Counted from the first letter of the stretch, positions 34,751 to 43,882 are shown. The stretch: DNA of 64,000 nucleotides from an uncultured Bacteroidales bacterium (GCA_900544815.1 UQWT01000003.1:1-64000), one strand, 5' to 3'. Program-made: numbers and translations. The notes: generated by a model not told the origin, from the letters alone.

Positions 34751-34784
34751 AAAGATTATCAAGTTATTTTTTTAAGATTACTTA
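34751..34784. repeat. Direct repeat, right copy
   Basis: 34-base near-copy of 26202-26234 (one substitution, one inserted A), just upstream of the small lipoprotein gene. Confidence 0.7.
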
Positions 34785-34797
34785 AATAAAATTAGAT

Positions 34798-35223
34798 ATG
34801 AGGACATTGTTATTATTATTTATTGCAAGTATGCTTATTGGGTGTTCTGTTATGAATAACAATTCTCTTTGCAGAGAAGACAAATCAAATAGGGCAACTC
34901 TGTTTAAAATCAAATCCATACAGGATAAGGGGAAGTTTTATATTATCTATGCAAAAAGAAATGATTCCCTGTTTAAGATTCTTAGTGACCCTAAAGTGAA
35001 AGCTAATGGTGAAAAAATTAAAGTTAATCATTATTATAAACTTGAGTTGAAGAAAATTTTTCCACGTGATTCTATATTTGGTATAGCAATAGCTCCTAAT
35101 GCGGGTATAGTAGGTTTTGATTATGGAGGAAAAACAATTTATAAAGAAAAAAAATCACACAATAAAGTGTATAGAGCTAAAAACTTAAAGGGATTGTATC
35201 TTGATAATGACCTAAATAGGTAA
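34798..35223 (+). CDS. Small lipoprotein after the Rhs locus
   Basis: A 141-residue lipoprotein (lipobox ASMLIGC) with a basic, beta-rich mature part (GKFYIIYAKRNDSLFKILSDPKVKANG, YYKLELKKIFPRDSIFGIAIAPNAGIVGF). No family recognised. Its start lies in the same context (AAATTAGATATGA) as the immunity candidate at 34218. It may be a second, orphan immunity gene left by an earlier toxin tip; this is inference. Codon use is AT-rich like its neighbour. Confidence 0.5.
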   Translation: MRTLLLLFIASMLIGCSVMNNNSLCREDKSNRATLFKIKSIQDKGKFYIIYAKRNDSLFKILSDPKVKANGEKIKVNHYYKLELKKIFPRDSIFGIAIAPNAGIVGFDYGGKTIYKEKKSHNKVYRAKNLKGLYLDNDLNR

Positions 35224-35241
35224 ATAGCTTAGATGATGATT

Positions 35242-35271
35242 GCGGAGTGGTCTAAATTTAGACCACTCCGC
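35242..35271. terminator. 30-base perfect palindrome ending the Rhs island
   Basis: GCGGAGTGGTCTAAA followed directly by its exact complement. It lies 18 bases after the lipoprotein stop and probably acts as a hairpin terminator, although neither side has a real U tract. A protein-binding site is the alternative. Confidence 0.5.
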
Positions 35272-35284
35272 TAAATCAAACGCT

Positions 35285-35372
35285 CCTTACTTTCTATACT
35301 CTCTTTTCCTTCTCTCCTCTCTATACACTAAAAAAGCCAATGCTAAAGCTAAAGCCAACGCCAACGCTATAA
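35285..35372. repeat. Composite intergenic repeat before kdsB
   Basis: A pyrimidine-rich stretch (TTTCTATACTCTCTTTTCC) is followed by GCTAAAGCTAAAGCCAACGCC hexamers at 35337-35366. The order and strand are opposite to the array at 26281, so the Rhs island is bracketed by inverted arrays. An open frame through it would extend kdsB upstream, but that start is not believed. Confidence 0.6.
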
Positions 35373-35399
35373 ACAATACACTTTCAACTATTAATTTGC

Positions 35400-35407
35400 T
35401 ATATTTG
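35400..35407 (+). promoter_or_regulatory. kdsB promoter -7 box
   Basis: TATATTTG fits TAnnTTTG and leaves a leader of under 20 bases before ATG 35432. No clear -33 box. Confidence 0.5.
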
Positions 35408-35431
35408 TTCGGTTTTAGAATTTTTGATAGG

Positions 35432-36181
35432 ATGAAAATACTAGTTTTAATACCGGCCAGATATGCTTCATCTAGATTCCCCGGTAAGCCATTAGCAATA
35501 ATCAAAGGTAAACCTATGATCCAGAGGGTTTACGAGCAATCCATGAAGGCATACGATGATGTATGCGTTGCCACAGACGATGAGCGGATATACAACAAGG
35601 TAAAGGAGTTTGGCGGAAGGGTCGTTATGACATCAACCGAGCATCAAAGCGGTACAGACAGATGTCTTGAGGCATTGGAGAGATTCTCAGCGGAGGCGGG
35701 GGTACGCTATGATGCTGTAATAAATGTGCAGGGAGATGAACCATATATACAGCCGGAGCAGATAAGGCTCGTAGGTGAGCTTCTTGCAAAAGACAATGCA
35801 GACATAGCAACTCTTGTAATGCGTGTAGACAGCGTGGAGGAGTACAATAACAGCAACTCTCCAAAAGTTGTAACAGACAAAGAGGGTTATGCGCTCTATT
35901 TCAGCAGATCACCAATTCCATTTTCAAGGGGTGCAGAGGTAACGGACGAGGTGTTGAAAAACGGAAGATTTTACAGACATGTGGGGATGTACGGGTACAG
36001 GTCCTGTGTTCTCAAAGAGATCTGCACTCTTCCTCAAAGTTTCCTCGAAAAAACAGAGAAACTTGAGCAGTTGAGATGGCTCGAAAACGGATACAGGATA
36101 AAAACTGCAATCACCGAGTACAAAACACATGCGGTTGACACCCCGGAGGATTTAAAATATCTTAATGAGACAGATTTGTAA
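35432..36181 (+). CDS. kdsB: 3-deoxy-manno-octulosonate cytidylyltransferase (KdsB)
   Basis: A 250-residue nucleotidyltransferase: MKILVLIPARYASSRFPGKPLA at the start, AVINVQGDEPYIQPEQI with the metal-binding Asp, YFSRSPIPF, and RHVGMYGYR. It activates Kdo as CMP-Kdo for lipid A core synthesis. A longer open frame from 35240 runs through the intergenic repeat and is rejected because the -7 box is at 35400 and family members start at this Met. Confidence 0.95.
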   Translation: MKILVLIPARYASSRFPGKPLAIIKGKPMIQRVYEQSMKAYDDVCVATDDERIYNKVKEFGGRVVMTSTEHQSGTDRCLEALERFSAEAGVRYDAVINVQGDEPYIQPEQIRLVGELLAKDNADIATLVMRVDSVEEYNNSNSPKVVTDKEGYALYFSRSPIPFSRGAEVTDEVLKNGRFYRHVGMYGYRSCVLKEICTLPQSFLEKTEKLEQLRWLENGYRIKTAITEYKTHAVDTPEDLKYLNETDL

Positions 36182-36230
36182 CATAATACAGAATTTAACT
36201 TTTTAGACAATTTTCTTTTGAAAAAATAAC

Positions 36231-36238
36231 TATCTTTG
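36231..36238 (+). promoter_or_regulatory. Promoter -7 box for the TPR lipoprotein
   Basis: TATCTTTG fits TAnnTTTG. The leader to ATG 36329 is about 85 bases. The upstream open-frame start at 36236 lies in the promoter and is rejected. Confidence 0.55.
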
Positions 36239-36328
36239 CCAATGTTTGACGGACTGTTTTGTTTTTACAGAGGATGTGGAGGCAAAATGGTGTTTTATTG
36301 TAGTAATCACATTTTAATTATATACAAA

Positions 36329-37993
36329 ATGAAAAAATTATCTTTCAGATTTCTAAGTCTCATGGTTTTGAGCTTAGCACTTGTTGCTTGTAGCAATCCA
36401 TCAAAGATGGCCAAGTATGCAAGCATGGTTACAACCAATTGTGAACCTCAGGTTCTAGAGGCTGTTGCAGGTAAGATTGATGCAACATATTCAGTAACAT
36501 TCCCCGGTAAATATTTCCTTAAAAAAGCTATTTTGGAGATCACCCCTGTAATGGTTTACCAAGGTGGTGAGGTTGCAGGTGAAACTTTCACTCTACAGGG
36601 TGAGAAAGTTCTTGAAAACTACACAACTGTTCCTTTTGAGCAGGGAGGTACATACAAGAGAAATGTATCCTTCAACTATGTTCCGGGAATGGAGAAAGCT
36701 GTTTTGGAGCTTAGAGCTACCGTTTACAACAAAACCAAAACCAAAAAATTTGTTTATCCTGCTCCATTCAAGATTGCAGACGGAACAAATACAACCTATA
36801 TGTTAGTTTGCACAGAGGGTACACCTACATTTGAGGCAGATAACTATCAGAAGATTATCAAAGAGCAGAAAGAGAGCCAGATCCTTTATGTAATCAATCA
36901 GGCAGAGGTTAGAAACAGCCAGCTTACAAAGAAAGAGATCAAAGAGTTTGAGGAGTTCCTTAAATCTGTTGCAAACGATGAGAGAAGAACCCTTACCTCT
37001 AACGATATTATAGCTTACGCTTCACCAGACGGTAAAGAGACATTGAACGCTTCTTTGTCTGAGAAGAGAATGAATACTGCAACCAAAGCTTTCCAGAAGA
37101 AGATTGCCAAGAAAAACAAAACTGCTTTGGACGCAGATCTTAACGCATCTCATGTAAATGAGGACTGGGAAGGTTTCCAGGAGCTGGTTTCTGCATCTAA
37201 TATAGAGGATAAAGAGCTTATTCTAAGAGTTCTTTCTATGTACTCAGATCCGGCTGTAAGAGAGCAGGAGATTAAGAATATGTCATCTGTATTCCAGATT
37301 TTGGCAGACAAGATCCTTCCTCAACTTAGAAGAGCAAGAATCATTGCCAATGTTGATTACAAGAACTGGACAGATGATGAGATCAACGACATGATAGAGA
37401 ACAATATAGATGAGTTAGACGAAGAGGCATTGCTTTATGCAGCTGCAACTCTTAAGAAGAATCCTGCTGACAAGATGAAACTATACGAGCAGGCAGCTAA
37501 GAAATACAATAGCAGCCGCGCATATAACAACATGGCAGTTCTTTATCTTATTCAGGGTAAAGCAGCAGATGCAAAGAGCGCTCTTGACAAGATGTCTGAG
37601 AAAACTCCAAGCTACTATAACAATATGGGTGTTGTAGCCATGCAACAGGAGAACTACAAGGCTGCTGCAGATTATCTTTCAAAATCTAATCTGCCTGAGG
37701 CTAAATACAATCAGGCTGCTTTGGATATCTTAGACGGTAAATACCAGCAGGCAGTTGCTGCTCTTGCAGGTACAGGCGCCGAGAACGAGGCTCTTGCATA
37801 CTTGCTAGTAGGCGAGAACGCAAAAGCAGGTGCTGCTATCCACTGCAAATGTCCTAAATCCAACTACCTTAGAGCTATTGTAGCTGCTCGTCAGGGCAAC
37901 TCTGCAGCTGCTAAAGAGTTTATTGAGAAGGCTTCTAAAGATGAGAAGTTGGCAGCAAGGGCTAAGAATGATATTGAGTTTGCAAAACTATAA
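36329..37993 (+). CDS. TPR lipoprotein
   Basis: A 554-residue lipoprotein (lipobox SLALVAC, Cys21). The N-terminal half is beta-rich (KIDATYSVTFPGKYFLKKAILEITPVMVY). The middle (LYVINQAEVRNSQLTKKEIKEFEEFLKSV ... IIAYASPDG) resembles an OmpA-like peptidoglycan-binding segment without its full motif. The C-terminal third has TPR repeats (SRAYNNMAVLYLIQGKAADAKSAL, SYYNNMGVVAMQQENYKAAADYLSKS). It is probably an abundant envelope protein; strict codon use and a strong terminator fit high expression (inference). Confidence 0.75.
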   Translation: MKKLSFRFLSLMVLSLALVACSNPSKMAKYASMVTTNCEPQVLEAVAGKIDATYSVTFPGKYFLKKAILEITPVMVYQGGEVAGETFTLQGEKVLENYTTVPFEQGGTYKRNVSFNYVPGMEKAVLELRATVYNKTKTKKFVYPAPFKIADGTNTTYMLVCTEGTPTFEADNYQKIIKEQKESQILYVINQAEVRNSQLTKKEIKEFEEFLKSVANDERRTLTSNDIIAYASPDGKETLNASLSEKRMNTATKAFQKKIAKKNKTALDADLNASHVNEDWEGFQELVSASNIEDKELILRVLSMYSDPAVREQEIKNMSSVFQILADKILPQLRRARIIANVDYKNWTDDEINDMIENNIDELDEEALLYAAATLKKNPADKMKLYEQAAKKYNSSRAYNNMAVLYLIQGKAADAKSALDKMSEKTPSYYNNMGVVAMQQENYKAAADYLSKSNLPEAKYNQAALDILDGKYQQAVAALAGTGAENEALAYLLVGENAKAGAAIHCKCPKSNYLRAIVAARQGNSAAAKEFIEKASKDEKLAARAKNDIEFAKL

Positions 37994-38077
37994 AACTGTC
38001 TAAAAAGTCAACTGCCACATTACGTTTGTTTTACAAGCTTTGCATTTGCACTTTTTACACAATTTTAAAAGATTTTA

Positions 38078-38108
38078 TAGGGTGGTCTCACAGGCCACCC
38101 TTATTTTG
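38078..38108 (+). terminator. Terminator after the TPR lipoprotein gene
   Basis: Stem AGGGTGG ... CCACCCT with a nine-base loop, followed by TATTTTG. The T run overlaps the -33 box of the next gene. Confidence 0.7.
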
Positions 38109-38141
38109 TTGCATTAACTACCAATAGTTTAATTAAATTTG
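38105..38141 (+). promoter_or_regulatory. Promoter of the glycosyltransferase gene
   Basis: TTTGTTG (38105-38111), 22 bases, TAAATTTG (38134-38141). The leader to ATG 38160 is only about a dozen bases. Confidence 0.6.
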
Positions 38142-38159
38142 CAACAAATCTGTAACAGC

Positions 38160-39500
38160 ATGAGCAAATTATTATTATTTACCAATAGCTATCCTTTTGG
38201 CAATGGCGAGACATTTTTGGACGATGAGATTCCATATCTTGCCGGCAGGTTTGATGAGATCTATATACATCCCCTCTATATCCCGGCAGATGCCGCCACG
38301 CTCTCCATAAATAATAAAAATTGCTTTAAGTTTAAAAACATAAAGATTTGCGAAGCTCTTATACCATTTGATCATAAAGACAAGAAGGGACTTATAAGAA
38401 AGGGGCTTAAAATCATCCCTCCACAATGGCAGATTACAGAGTTTTTTTCAAAGGGTTGTTTCCTGCACGCAAAAAAATTAAGACTGTTTTTTAATTACTC
38501 GCTCATATACAACTCCATTATTGCAGACAAATCTCTTGTCAACAAGATTTTATGCGAACTAAACGAGTGCAGTGTTGCCTATTTCTACTGGGGAGACAAA
38601 TCTGCCCTCCTTGTGCCGGAGTTAAAAAAACTAATAGCACACAAGTTTAAAAAGTCTGCAGACAAGATGCCGGCATTTGTTGTACGGTTTCATGGTTCGG
38701 ACCTTTACGAGGAGGTAAAAGGATACCTACCATTTAGAAAGCATCTTCTCCCGCAAATAGACTATGCCGTCACTATTTCAAAAAACGGAAAGGAATATAT
38801 CAAAAACAGATATCCCGGCATTCAACCCAAGAATGTATGCACATACAGGTTAGGCAGTTGCGGTGACAATATTCCAAAAAGGATAGGACAGGAGTTTGAA
38901 GGCTCGCTGTTTCACATTATAAGCTGCTCCAACATTATTCCTCTAAAACGTGTAGGGCTTATTGCAGACGCCCTGAAGATTGTCCAAAACGACGTGGCTT
39001 TTTTAGAAAGGATGTGGGAAAACGGCTATGACGGAATAAAATGGACTCACATTGGAAACGGCCCGCTCTTAAATGAGATTAAAGAAAAAACAACGTTGGA
39101 GGAGGATGGAGAGGTAGTATATGACCTTAAGGGAGAGATGGAACATAACAATGTTTTAAACTATTACAGACAAGAAGATTGCGATCTTTTTGTTCAGGTA
39201 AGCAGTAGCGAAGGTGTTCCGGTTTCCATTATGGAGGCTCTGTCGTTTGGTATTCCGGTACTTGCCACAAATGTAGGCGGGGTTGGTGAGATTGTCTATA
39301 ACAGAGATTCGGATCCTTTTGGGAAATTGGTCAACGCAGATATTACCACTACCAATCTTGCAACAGAAATAGAGAACTTTATCCTTTTGCCTCCCGACAA
39401 ATTACTCAACATGAAACGTGCTGCCCGCACCGAGTGGGAACTTGGCTGGGACAGCACTAAGAACTATTCTGCCTTTGCAGATTTTTTAGTAACACTGTAA
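38160..39500 (+). CDS. Glycosyltransferase family 4-type enzyme
   Basis: A 446-residue GT-B fold enzyme. The N-terminal domain starts MSKLLLFTNSYPFGNGETFLDDEI. The C-terminal domain shows HIISCSNIIPLKRVGLIADAL, HIGNGPLLNEI, the acid/base region QVSSSEGVPVSIMEALSFGIPVLATNVGG with the Glu of the EX7E motif, and GEIV. It probably adds a sugar in surface-polysaccharide or LPS synthesis; donor and acceptor are not readable. The gene stands alone. It holds a 10-of-11 match to the dispersed word at 39390-39400. Confidence 0.82.
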   Translation: MSKLLLFTNSYPFGNGETFLDDEIPYLAGRFDEIYIHPLYIPADAATLSINNKNCFKFKNIKICEALIPFDHKDKKGLIRKGLKIIPPQWQITEFFSKGCFLHAKKLRLFFNYSLIYNSIIADKSLVNKILCELNECSVAYFYWGDKSALLVPELKKLIAHKFKKSADKMPAFVVRFHGSDLYEEVKGYLPFRKHLLPQIDYAVTISKNGKEYIKNRYPGIQPKNVCTYRLGSCGDNIPKRIGQEFEGSLFHIISCSNIIPLKRVGLIADALKIVQNDVAFLERMWENGYDGIKWTHIGNGPLLNEIKEKTTLEEDGEVVYDLKGEMEHNNVLNYYRQEDCDLFVQVSSSEGVPVSIMEALSFGIPVLATNVGGVGEIVYNRDSDPFGKLVNADITTTNLATEIENFILLPPDKLLNMKRAARTEWELGWDSTKNYSAFADFLVTL

Positions 39501-39519
39501 GTTTACCCTCGCACAGCTT

Positions 39520-41307
39520 TTAATCGAGTTTTAAGACAGCCATAAACGCACTCTGCGGCACCTCTACATTACCAACCTGACGCATACGGCGTTTACCTTT
39601 CTTCTGCTTCTCCAACAGCTTGCGCTTACGGGAAATATCACCTCCATAACATTTGGCAGTAACATCCTTTCTTACAGCCTTAACCGTTTCACGAGCAATA
39701 ATCTTTGCGCCTATTGCCGCCTGAATCGCAATATCAAATTGCTGTCTTGGGATAAGCTCCTTTAGCTTTTCACACATTTTACGCCCAAAGTCATAGGCAT
39801 GATCTCTATGTATAAGGCTCGACAATGCATCCACCTGCTCTCCATTAAGAAGTATATCCAACTTTACAAGATCTGCCTGCCGGTAATCGATGATATGGTA
39901 ATCAAATGAGGCATATCCCTTTGAGATAGACTTGAGTTTGTCATAAAAATCAAACACTATCTCTGCAAGAGGAATATCGAAACTCAGTTCAACTCTATCT
40001 GCCGTAAGGAAATGCTGGTTAATAAGCGTACCTCTTTTATCCAAGCACAACTTCATTACCGGCCCAAAGAAATCCGCACGTGAGATAATCTGCGCCCTAA
40101 TATATGGCTCCTCTATATAGTCTATAAGAGTAGGTGCGGGAAGCCCGGATGGGTTGTGAACATCAACCACCTCTCCCTGTGTTGTATATACTTTGTATGA
40201 AACGTTTGGAACTGTGGTGATACAGTCCATGTTAAACTCCCTGTAAAGCCTCTCCTGAACAATTTCAAGATGAAGAAGCCCAAGGAATCCACACCTGAAA
40301 CCAAACCCAAGGGCAAGCGAACTCTCGGGGTCAAATACAAGTGATGCATCGTTAAGCTGCAATTTCTCCAAAGATGATCTTAAATCCTCATATTGGTCTG
40401 TTTCAACCGGATAAACACCTGCAAAGACCATAGGTTTCACCTCCTCAAAACCTGCAATTGCATTACTGCAAGGGTTGTCTATTCTTGTAATGGTATCACC
40501 AACCTTAACCTCAACAGCACTCTTTATACCACTTATTATATAACCCACATCCCCTGTCTTAATCTCATCTTTGGGACACAACTTCATCCTTAAAACACCA
40601 ACTTCATCTGCAACATACTCCTTTCCGGTATTAAAGAATTTAACCTTTTCTCCCTTTTTAATAGTTCCGTTCTCAACCTTAAAATATGCTATAACACCTC
40701 TGAATGAATTGAATACAGAGTCAAATATCAATGCCTGGAGAGGGGCGTTGGGGTCTCCCTGCGGAGCAGGAACCCTCTCAACAATAGCATCCAAAATTTC
40801 CGGCACACCTATACCTGTCTTGCCGCTGGCAAGGAGGATCTCTTCGCTTTTACATCCCAAAAGGTCTACTATCTGATCCTTTACTACCTCCACCATGGCA
40901 CTGTCCATATCTATCTTGTTAATGACGGGTATAATCTCCAGATCGTGGTTAAGTGCAAGGTACAGATTGGATATCGTCTGTGCCTGAATTCCCTGTGTTG
41001 CATCTACAACAAGCAGAGCGCCTTCGCAAGAGGCAATAGCCCTTGATACCTCATACGAGAAATCCACATGACCCGGAGTGTCAATGAGATTAAGAATATA
41101 TTTCTCACCTCCACGAACATACTCCATCTGAATTGCATGGCTCTTTATGGTAATACCTTTCTCCTTCTCCAAATCCATTGAATCGAGAACCTGATTCTCC
41201 ATCTCCCTGTCCGACAGTGTGTGCGTGGCCTCTAATAATCTGTCGGCCAAAGTACTCTTTCCATGGTCTATATGTGCTATAATGCAAAAGTTCCTTATAT
41301 TCTTCAT
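39520..41307 (-). CDS. lepA: Elongation factor 4 (LepA)
   Basis: A 595-residue translational GTPase: [17 protein letters not shown] (G1), [10 protein letters not shown] (G2), [14 protein letters not shown] (G3), INKIDMDSA (G4). The C-terminal LepA domain has [20 protein letters not shown]. It acts on stalled or initiating ribosomes. All catalytic residues, including the His after DTPG, are present, in contrast to the EF-G-like protein at 46487. It converges on the glycosyltransferase with a 19-base gap. Confidence 0.97.
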   Translation of the reverse strand: MKNIRNFCIIAHIDHGKSTLADRLLEATHTLSDREMENQVLDSMDLEKEKGITIKSHAIQMEYVRGGEKYILNLIDTPGHVDFSYEVSRAIASCEGALLVVDATQGIQAQTISNLYLALNHDLEIIPVINKIDMDSAMVEVVKDQIVDLLGCKSEEILLASGKTGIGVPEILDAIVERVPAPQGDPNAPLQALIFDSVFNSFRGVIAYFKVENGTIKKGEKVKFFNTGKEYVADEVGVLRMKLCPKDEIKTGDVGYIISGIKSAVEVKVGDTITRIDNPCSNAIAGFEEVKPMVFAGVYPVETDQYEDLRSSLEKLQLNDASLVFDPESSLALGFGFRCGFLGLLHLEIVQERLYREFNMDCITTVPNVSYKVYTTQGEVVDVHNPSGLPAPTLIDYIEEPYIRAQIISRADFFGPVMKLCLDKRGTLINQHFLTADRVELSFDIPLAEIVFDFYDKLKSISKGYASFDYHIIDYRQADLVKLDILLNGEQVDALSSLIHRDHAYDFGRKMCEKLKELIPRQQFDIAIQAAIGAKIIARETVKAVRKDVTAKCYGGDISRKRKLLEKQKKGKRRMRQVGNVEVPQSAFMAVLKLD

Positions 41308-41340
41308 CTACATTTAATCTAAAAGCGGTAATTATGTTTG

Positions 41341-41348
41341 CAAAGATA
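41341..41348 (-). promoter_or_regulatory. lepA promoter -7 box
   Basis: TATCTTTG on the minus strand, about 33 bases before the start at 41307. The -33 box is unclear. Confidence 0.5.
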
Positions 41349-41477
41349 ATTCAATTTTGTATTATCTTCGCACTGCGGCTTTGGCATCTTGCTTTTATGA
41401 TACTGTTTACAACTTAAACAGCATTCAAGCCTCCTGAATTAGACACTAAATAACACTTAAAACATAGAAATTCTTAC

Positions 41478-42326
41478 ATGTATAACATTGAACAATTAAA
41501 TGATATAGCCTCTCAGGTAAGGAGAGACATTATCAGAATGGTCACAGATGCCCAGTCTGGACATCCGGGCGGCAGCCTCAGCAGTGCCGATGTAATGACC
41601 GCGCTCTTCTTTAAGGTATTAAAGCACAACCCTGCAAACTGGAGCAGAACAGGTAGAGGAAACGACATGTTCTTCCTCTCTGCCGGGCATATCTCCCCTG
41701 TATTTTACAGTGTATTGGCAAGGAGCGGTTATTTTCCTGTTAAGGAGCTTGCCACATTCAGAAAATTTGGCACAAGGCTACAGGGCCATCCATCTACAGA
41801 TCATAATCTTCCTGGAGTATATGAAGCTGCCGGTTCGCTTGGACAGGGATTGTCTGTTGCAATAGGAGCCGCTTTGAGCAAGAAGATAGACAACGATCCA
41901 AATTATGTTTACGTTTTACTTGGAGACGGAGAGCAGGAGGAGGGTCAGGTATGGGAAGCTGCCATGTTTGGCGCACACCATAAAGTTGACAATCTTATAG
42001 CTATCACAGACTGGAACCACCAACAGATAGACGGCAATATAGATGATGTTGCAGGAGTTGGCGAGTTAGACAAAAAATGGGAAGCTTTCGGCTGGAGGGT
42101 GATTATTACAGATGGCCATAATATGGAGAAGATTATCTCTGCTCTTGAAGAGGCCAAAAGAACCGCAAAGGAGAACAACTCCCCTGTAATGGTGCTGTTA
42201 AAGACAGAGATGGGAGAGGGTGTAGACTTTATGCGCGGCACCAATGAGTGGCACGGCAAGGCCCCAAAACCAGAGCAGGCAGAGAAGGCTCTTGCACAAC
42301 TAAAAGAGACACTTGGAGATTACTAA
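41478..42326 (+). CDS. Transketolase, N-terminal subunit
   Basis: A 282-residue thiamine-diphosphate-binding half of a split transketolase. Visible: DAQSGHPGGSLSSADVMTALFF, LSAGHISPVFYSVL, GSLGQGLSVAIGAAL, and the ThDP motif LGDGEQEEGQVWEAAMFGAHHKVDNLIAITDWNHQQIDG. With the next gene it forms the enzyme of the pentose phosphate pathway. The 38-base gap to the second half means two separate chains. Confidence 0.92.
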   Translation: MYNIEQLNDIASQVRRDIIRMVTDAQSGHPGGSLSSADVMTALFFKVLKHNPANWSRTGRGNDMFFLSAGHISPVFYSVLARSGYFPVKELATFRKFGTRLQGHPSTDHNLPGVYEAAGSLGQGLSVAIGAALSKKIDNDPNYVYVLLGDGEQEEGQVWEAAMFGAHHKVDNLIAITDWNHQQIDGNIDDVAGVGELDKKWEAFGWRVIITDGHNMEKIISALEEAKRTAKENNSPVMVLLKTEMGEGVDFMRGTNEWHGKAPKPEQAEKALAQLKETLGDY

Positions 42327-42364
42327 AATCCAAGTGACAGTAATAACCAGATAACATTAAATTT

Positions 42365-43327
42365 ATGATAAAAGAAAATTTCATAAACAGAGGCAGCAAA
42401 GATACAAGAAGCGGTTTTGGAGCCGGGCTGCTTGAAGCCGGAAAGCAGAATGAGAATATTGTTGCCCTATGTGCAGACCTTGTAGGCTCTGTAAAGATGG
42501 GAGATTTTGCAAAAGAGTTTCCAAACAGATTTTTCCAGGCAGGCATAGCCGAGGCCAACATGATTGGCGTTGGTGCAGGCCTTGCCTTAAGCGGTAAGGT
42601 TGCTTTTGTTGGTACATTCGCCGCATTTGCAACAGGAAGGGTTTACGACCAGATAAGGCAGGCTGTCTGCTATTCTAACACAAACGTTAAGATTGCAGCT
42701 TCTCACGCGGGAATTACACTTGGAGAGGATGGCGCAACCCACCAGATATTGGAGGATATAGGACTTATGAGGATGTTGCCTAATATGGTTGTCATTAACC
42801 CATGTGACTACAACCAGACTAAAGCAGCTACAATAGCGGCAGCAGCACACAACGGACCTGTTTATTTGAGATTCGGGCGTCCATCAGTTCCTAATTTTAC
42901 CCCATGCGACCAGAAATTTGAAATAGGAAAAGCACTAAAACTAATTGATGGATGCGATGTTACAATCTTTGCAACCGGGCATCTTGTATGGGAGGCGATA
43001 CAGGCTGCAGACGCACTTGAATCTGCCGGCATAAAGGCAGAAGTCATAGATATCCACACCATTAAGCCTTTAGATGTTGCTGCTGTCTTGGAATCTGTGG
43101 CAAAGACAAAAGCTGCAGTTGTGGCAGAGGAGCATTTTATTGCCGGCGGTCTTGGAGAGGCTATCTGCGGGACTCTATGTGCAAACGGAAAGGCTGTACC
43201 TGTTGAATTTGTTGCAATAGACGACAAGTTTGGGCAGAGCGGCACACCATCTCAGCTGATGAAGGCATACGGATTGGATGCAGAGCATATTGTTGAAGCT
43301 GCAAAGAACGTTATAACAAGAAAATAA
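42365..43327 (+). CDS. Transketolase, C-terminal subunit
   Basis: A 320-residue second half, with the pyrimidine-binding and C-terminal domains: NIVALCADLVGSVKMGDF, FFQAGIAEANMIGVGAGLAL with the ThDP-activating Glu, THQILEDIGLMRMLPNMVV, GPVYLRFGRPSVP, and KAAVVAEEHFIAGGLGEAI. It is required together with the N-terminal subunit. Its stop is six bases before an ECF sigma gene. Confidence 0.92.
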   Translation: MIKENFINRGSKDTRSGFGAGLLEAGKQNENIVALCADLVGSVKMGDFAKEFPNRFFQAGIAEANMIGVGAGLALSGKVAFVGTFAAFATGRVYDQIRQAVCYSNTNVKIAASHAGITLGEDGATHQILEDIGLMRMLPNMVVINPCDYNQTKAATIAAAAHNGPVYLRFGRPSVPNFTPCDQKFEIGKALKLIDGCDVTIFATGHLVWEAIQAADALESAGIKAEVIDIHTIKPLDVAAVLESVAKTKAAVVAEEHFIAGGLGEAICGTLCANGKAVPVEFVAIDDKFGQSGTPSQLMKAYGLDAEHIVEAAKNVITRK

Positions 43328-43333
43328 TCTATC

Positions 43334-43882
43334 ATGATTGAAGATTCCGAAATTCTTGAACTATACAACAAAGACTCAAAGGACGAGGCATTCAATCATA
43401 TTGTACGAAAATATTCAGAACGATTGTATTGGCACATCAGGGAGCTTTGCGGCTCCCATGATGATGCCGATGACCTTTTGCAGACAACCTTCATAAAGGT
43501 ATGGAATGCACTTCCCACCTTTAGAAATGACTGTAAGCTCTACACATGGATATGGCGTATAGCCACCAATGAAACCCTTACATTTTTAAGGAGAAAAAAG
43601 ATTATCTCCTTTCTCTCTTTACAGAATTATAGCACATACCTGCAGGAGAAGATGGAGGATGAGCCATACTTTGACGGAGACAAGTTACAACTTCTTTTGA
43701 ACAAGGCCATAATAGCCCTTCCTCCACGGCAGCGAGCAGTTTTCAGTCTAAGATATTTTCAAGAGATGAAGTACGAAGAGATATCGGAGATAATGGGAAT
43801 ATCTGTAGGTGCGCTAAAAGCCTCATACCATCATGCCTATAACAAGATAAAGACCATTTTACAGGATGAGTGGGACAATTGA
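43334..43882 (+). CDS. ECF-type RNA polymerase sigma factor
   Basis: A 182-residue sigma70-family factor with region 2 (FNHIVRKYSERLYWHIRELCGSHDDADDLLQTTFIKVWNAL, TWIWRIATNETLTFLRR) and region 4 (ALPPRQRAVFSLRYFQEMKYEEISEIMGISVGALKASYHHAYNKI). It starts six bases after the transketolase stop, so it is probably co-transcribed. The two following genes look like its membrane regulator and periplasmic sensor. Confidence 0.9.
   Translation: MIEDSEILELYNKDSKDEAFNHIVRKYSERLYWHIRELCGSHDDADDLLQTTFIKVWNALPTFRNDCKLYTWIWRIATNETLTFLRRKKIISFLSLQNYSTYLQEKMEDEPYFDGDKLQLLLNKAIIALPPRQRAVFSLRYFQEMKYEEISEIMGISVGALKASYHHAYNKIKTILQDEWDN

Noticed and set aside
35240..35431. 64-residue N-terminal extension of KdsB
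   Set aside because: It translates the intergenic hexamer repeat (KANAKAKANANA) and starts upstream of the -7 box; orthologs begin at the Met at 35432.
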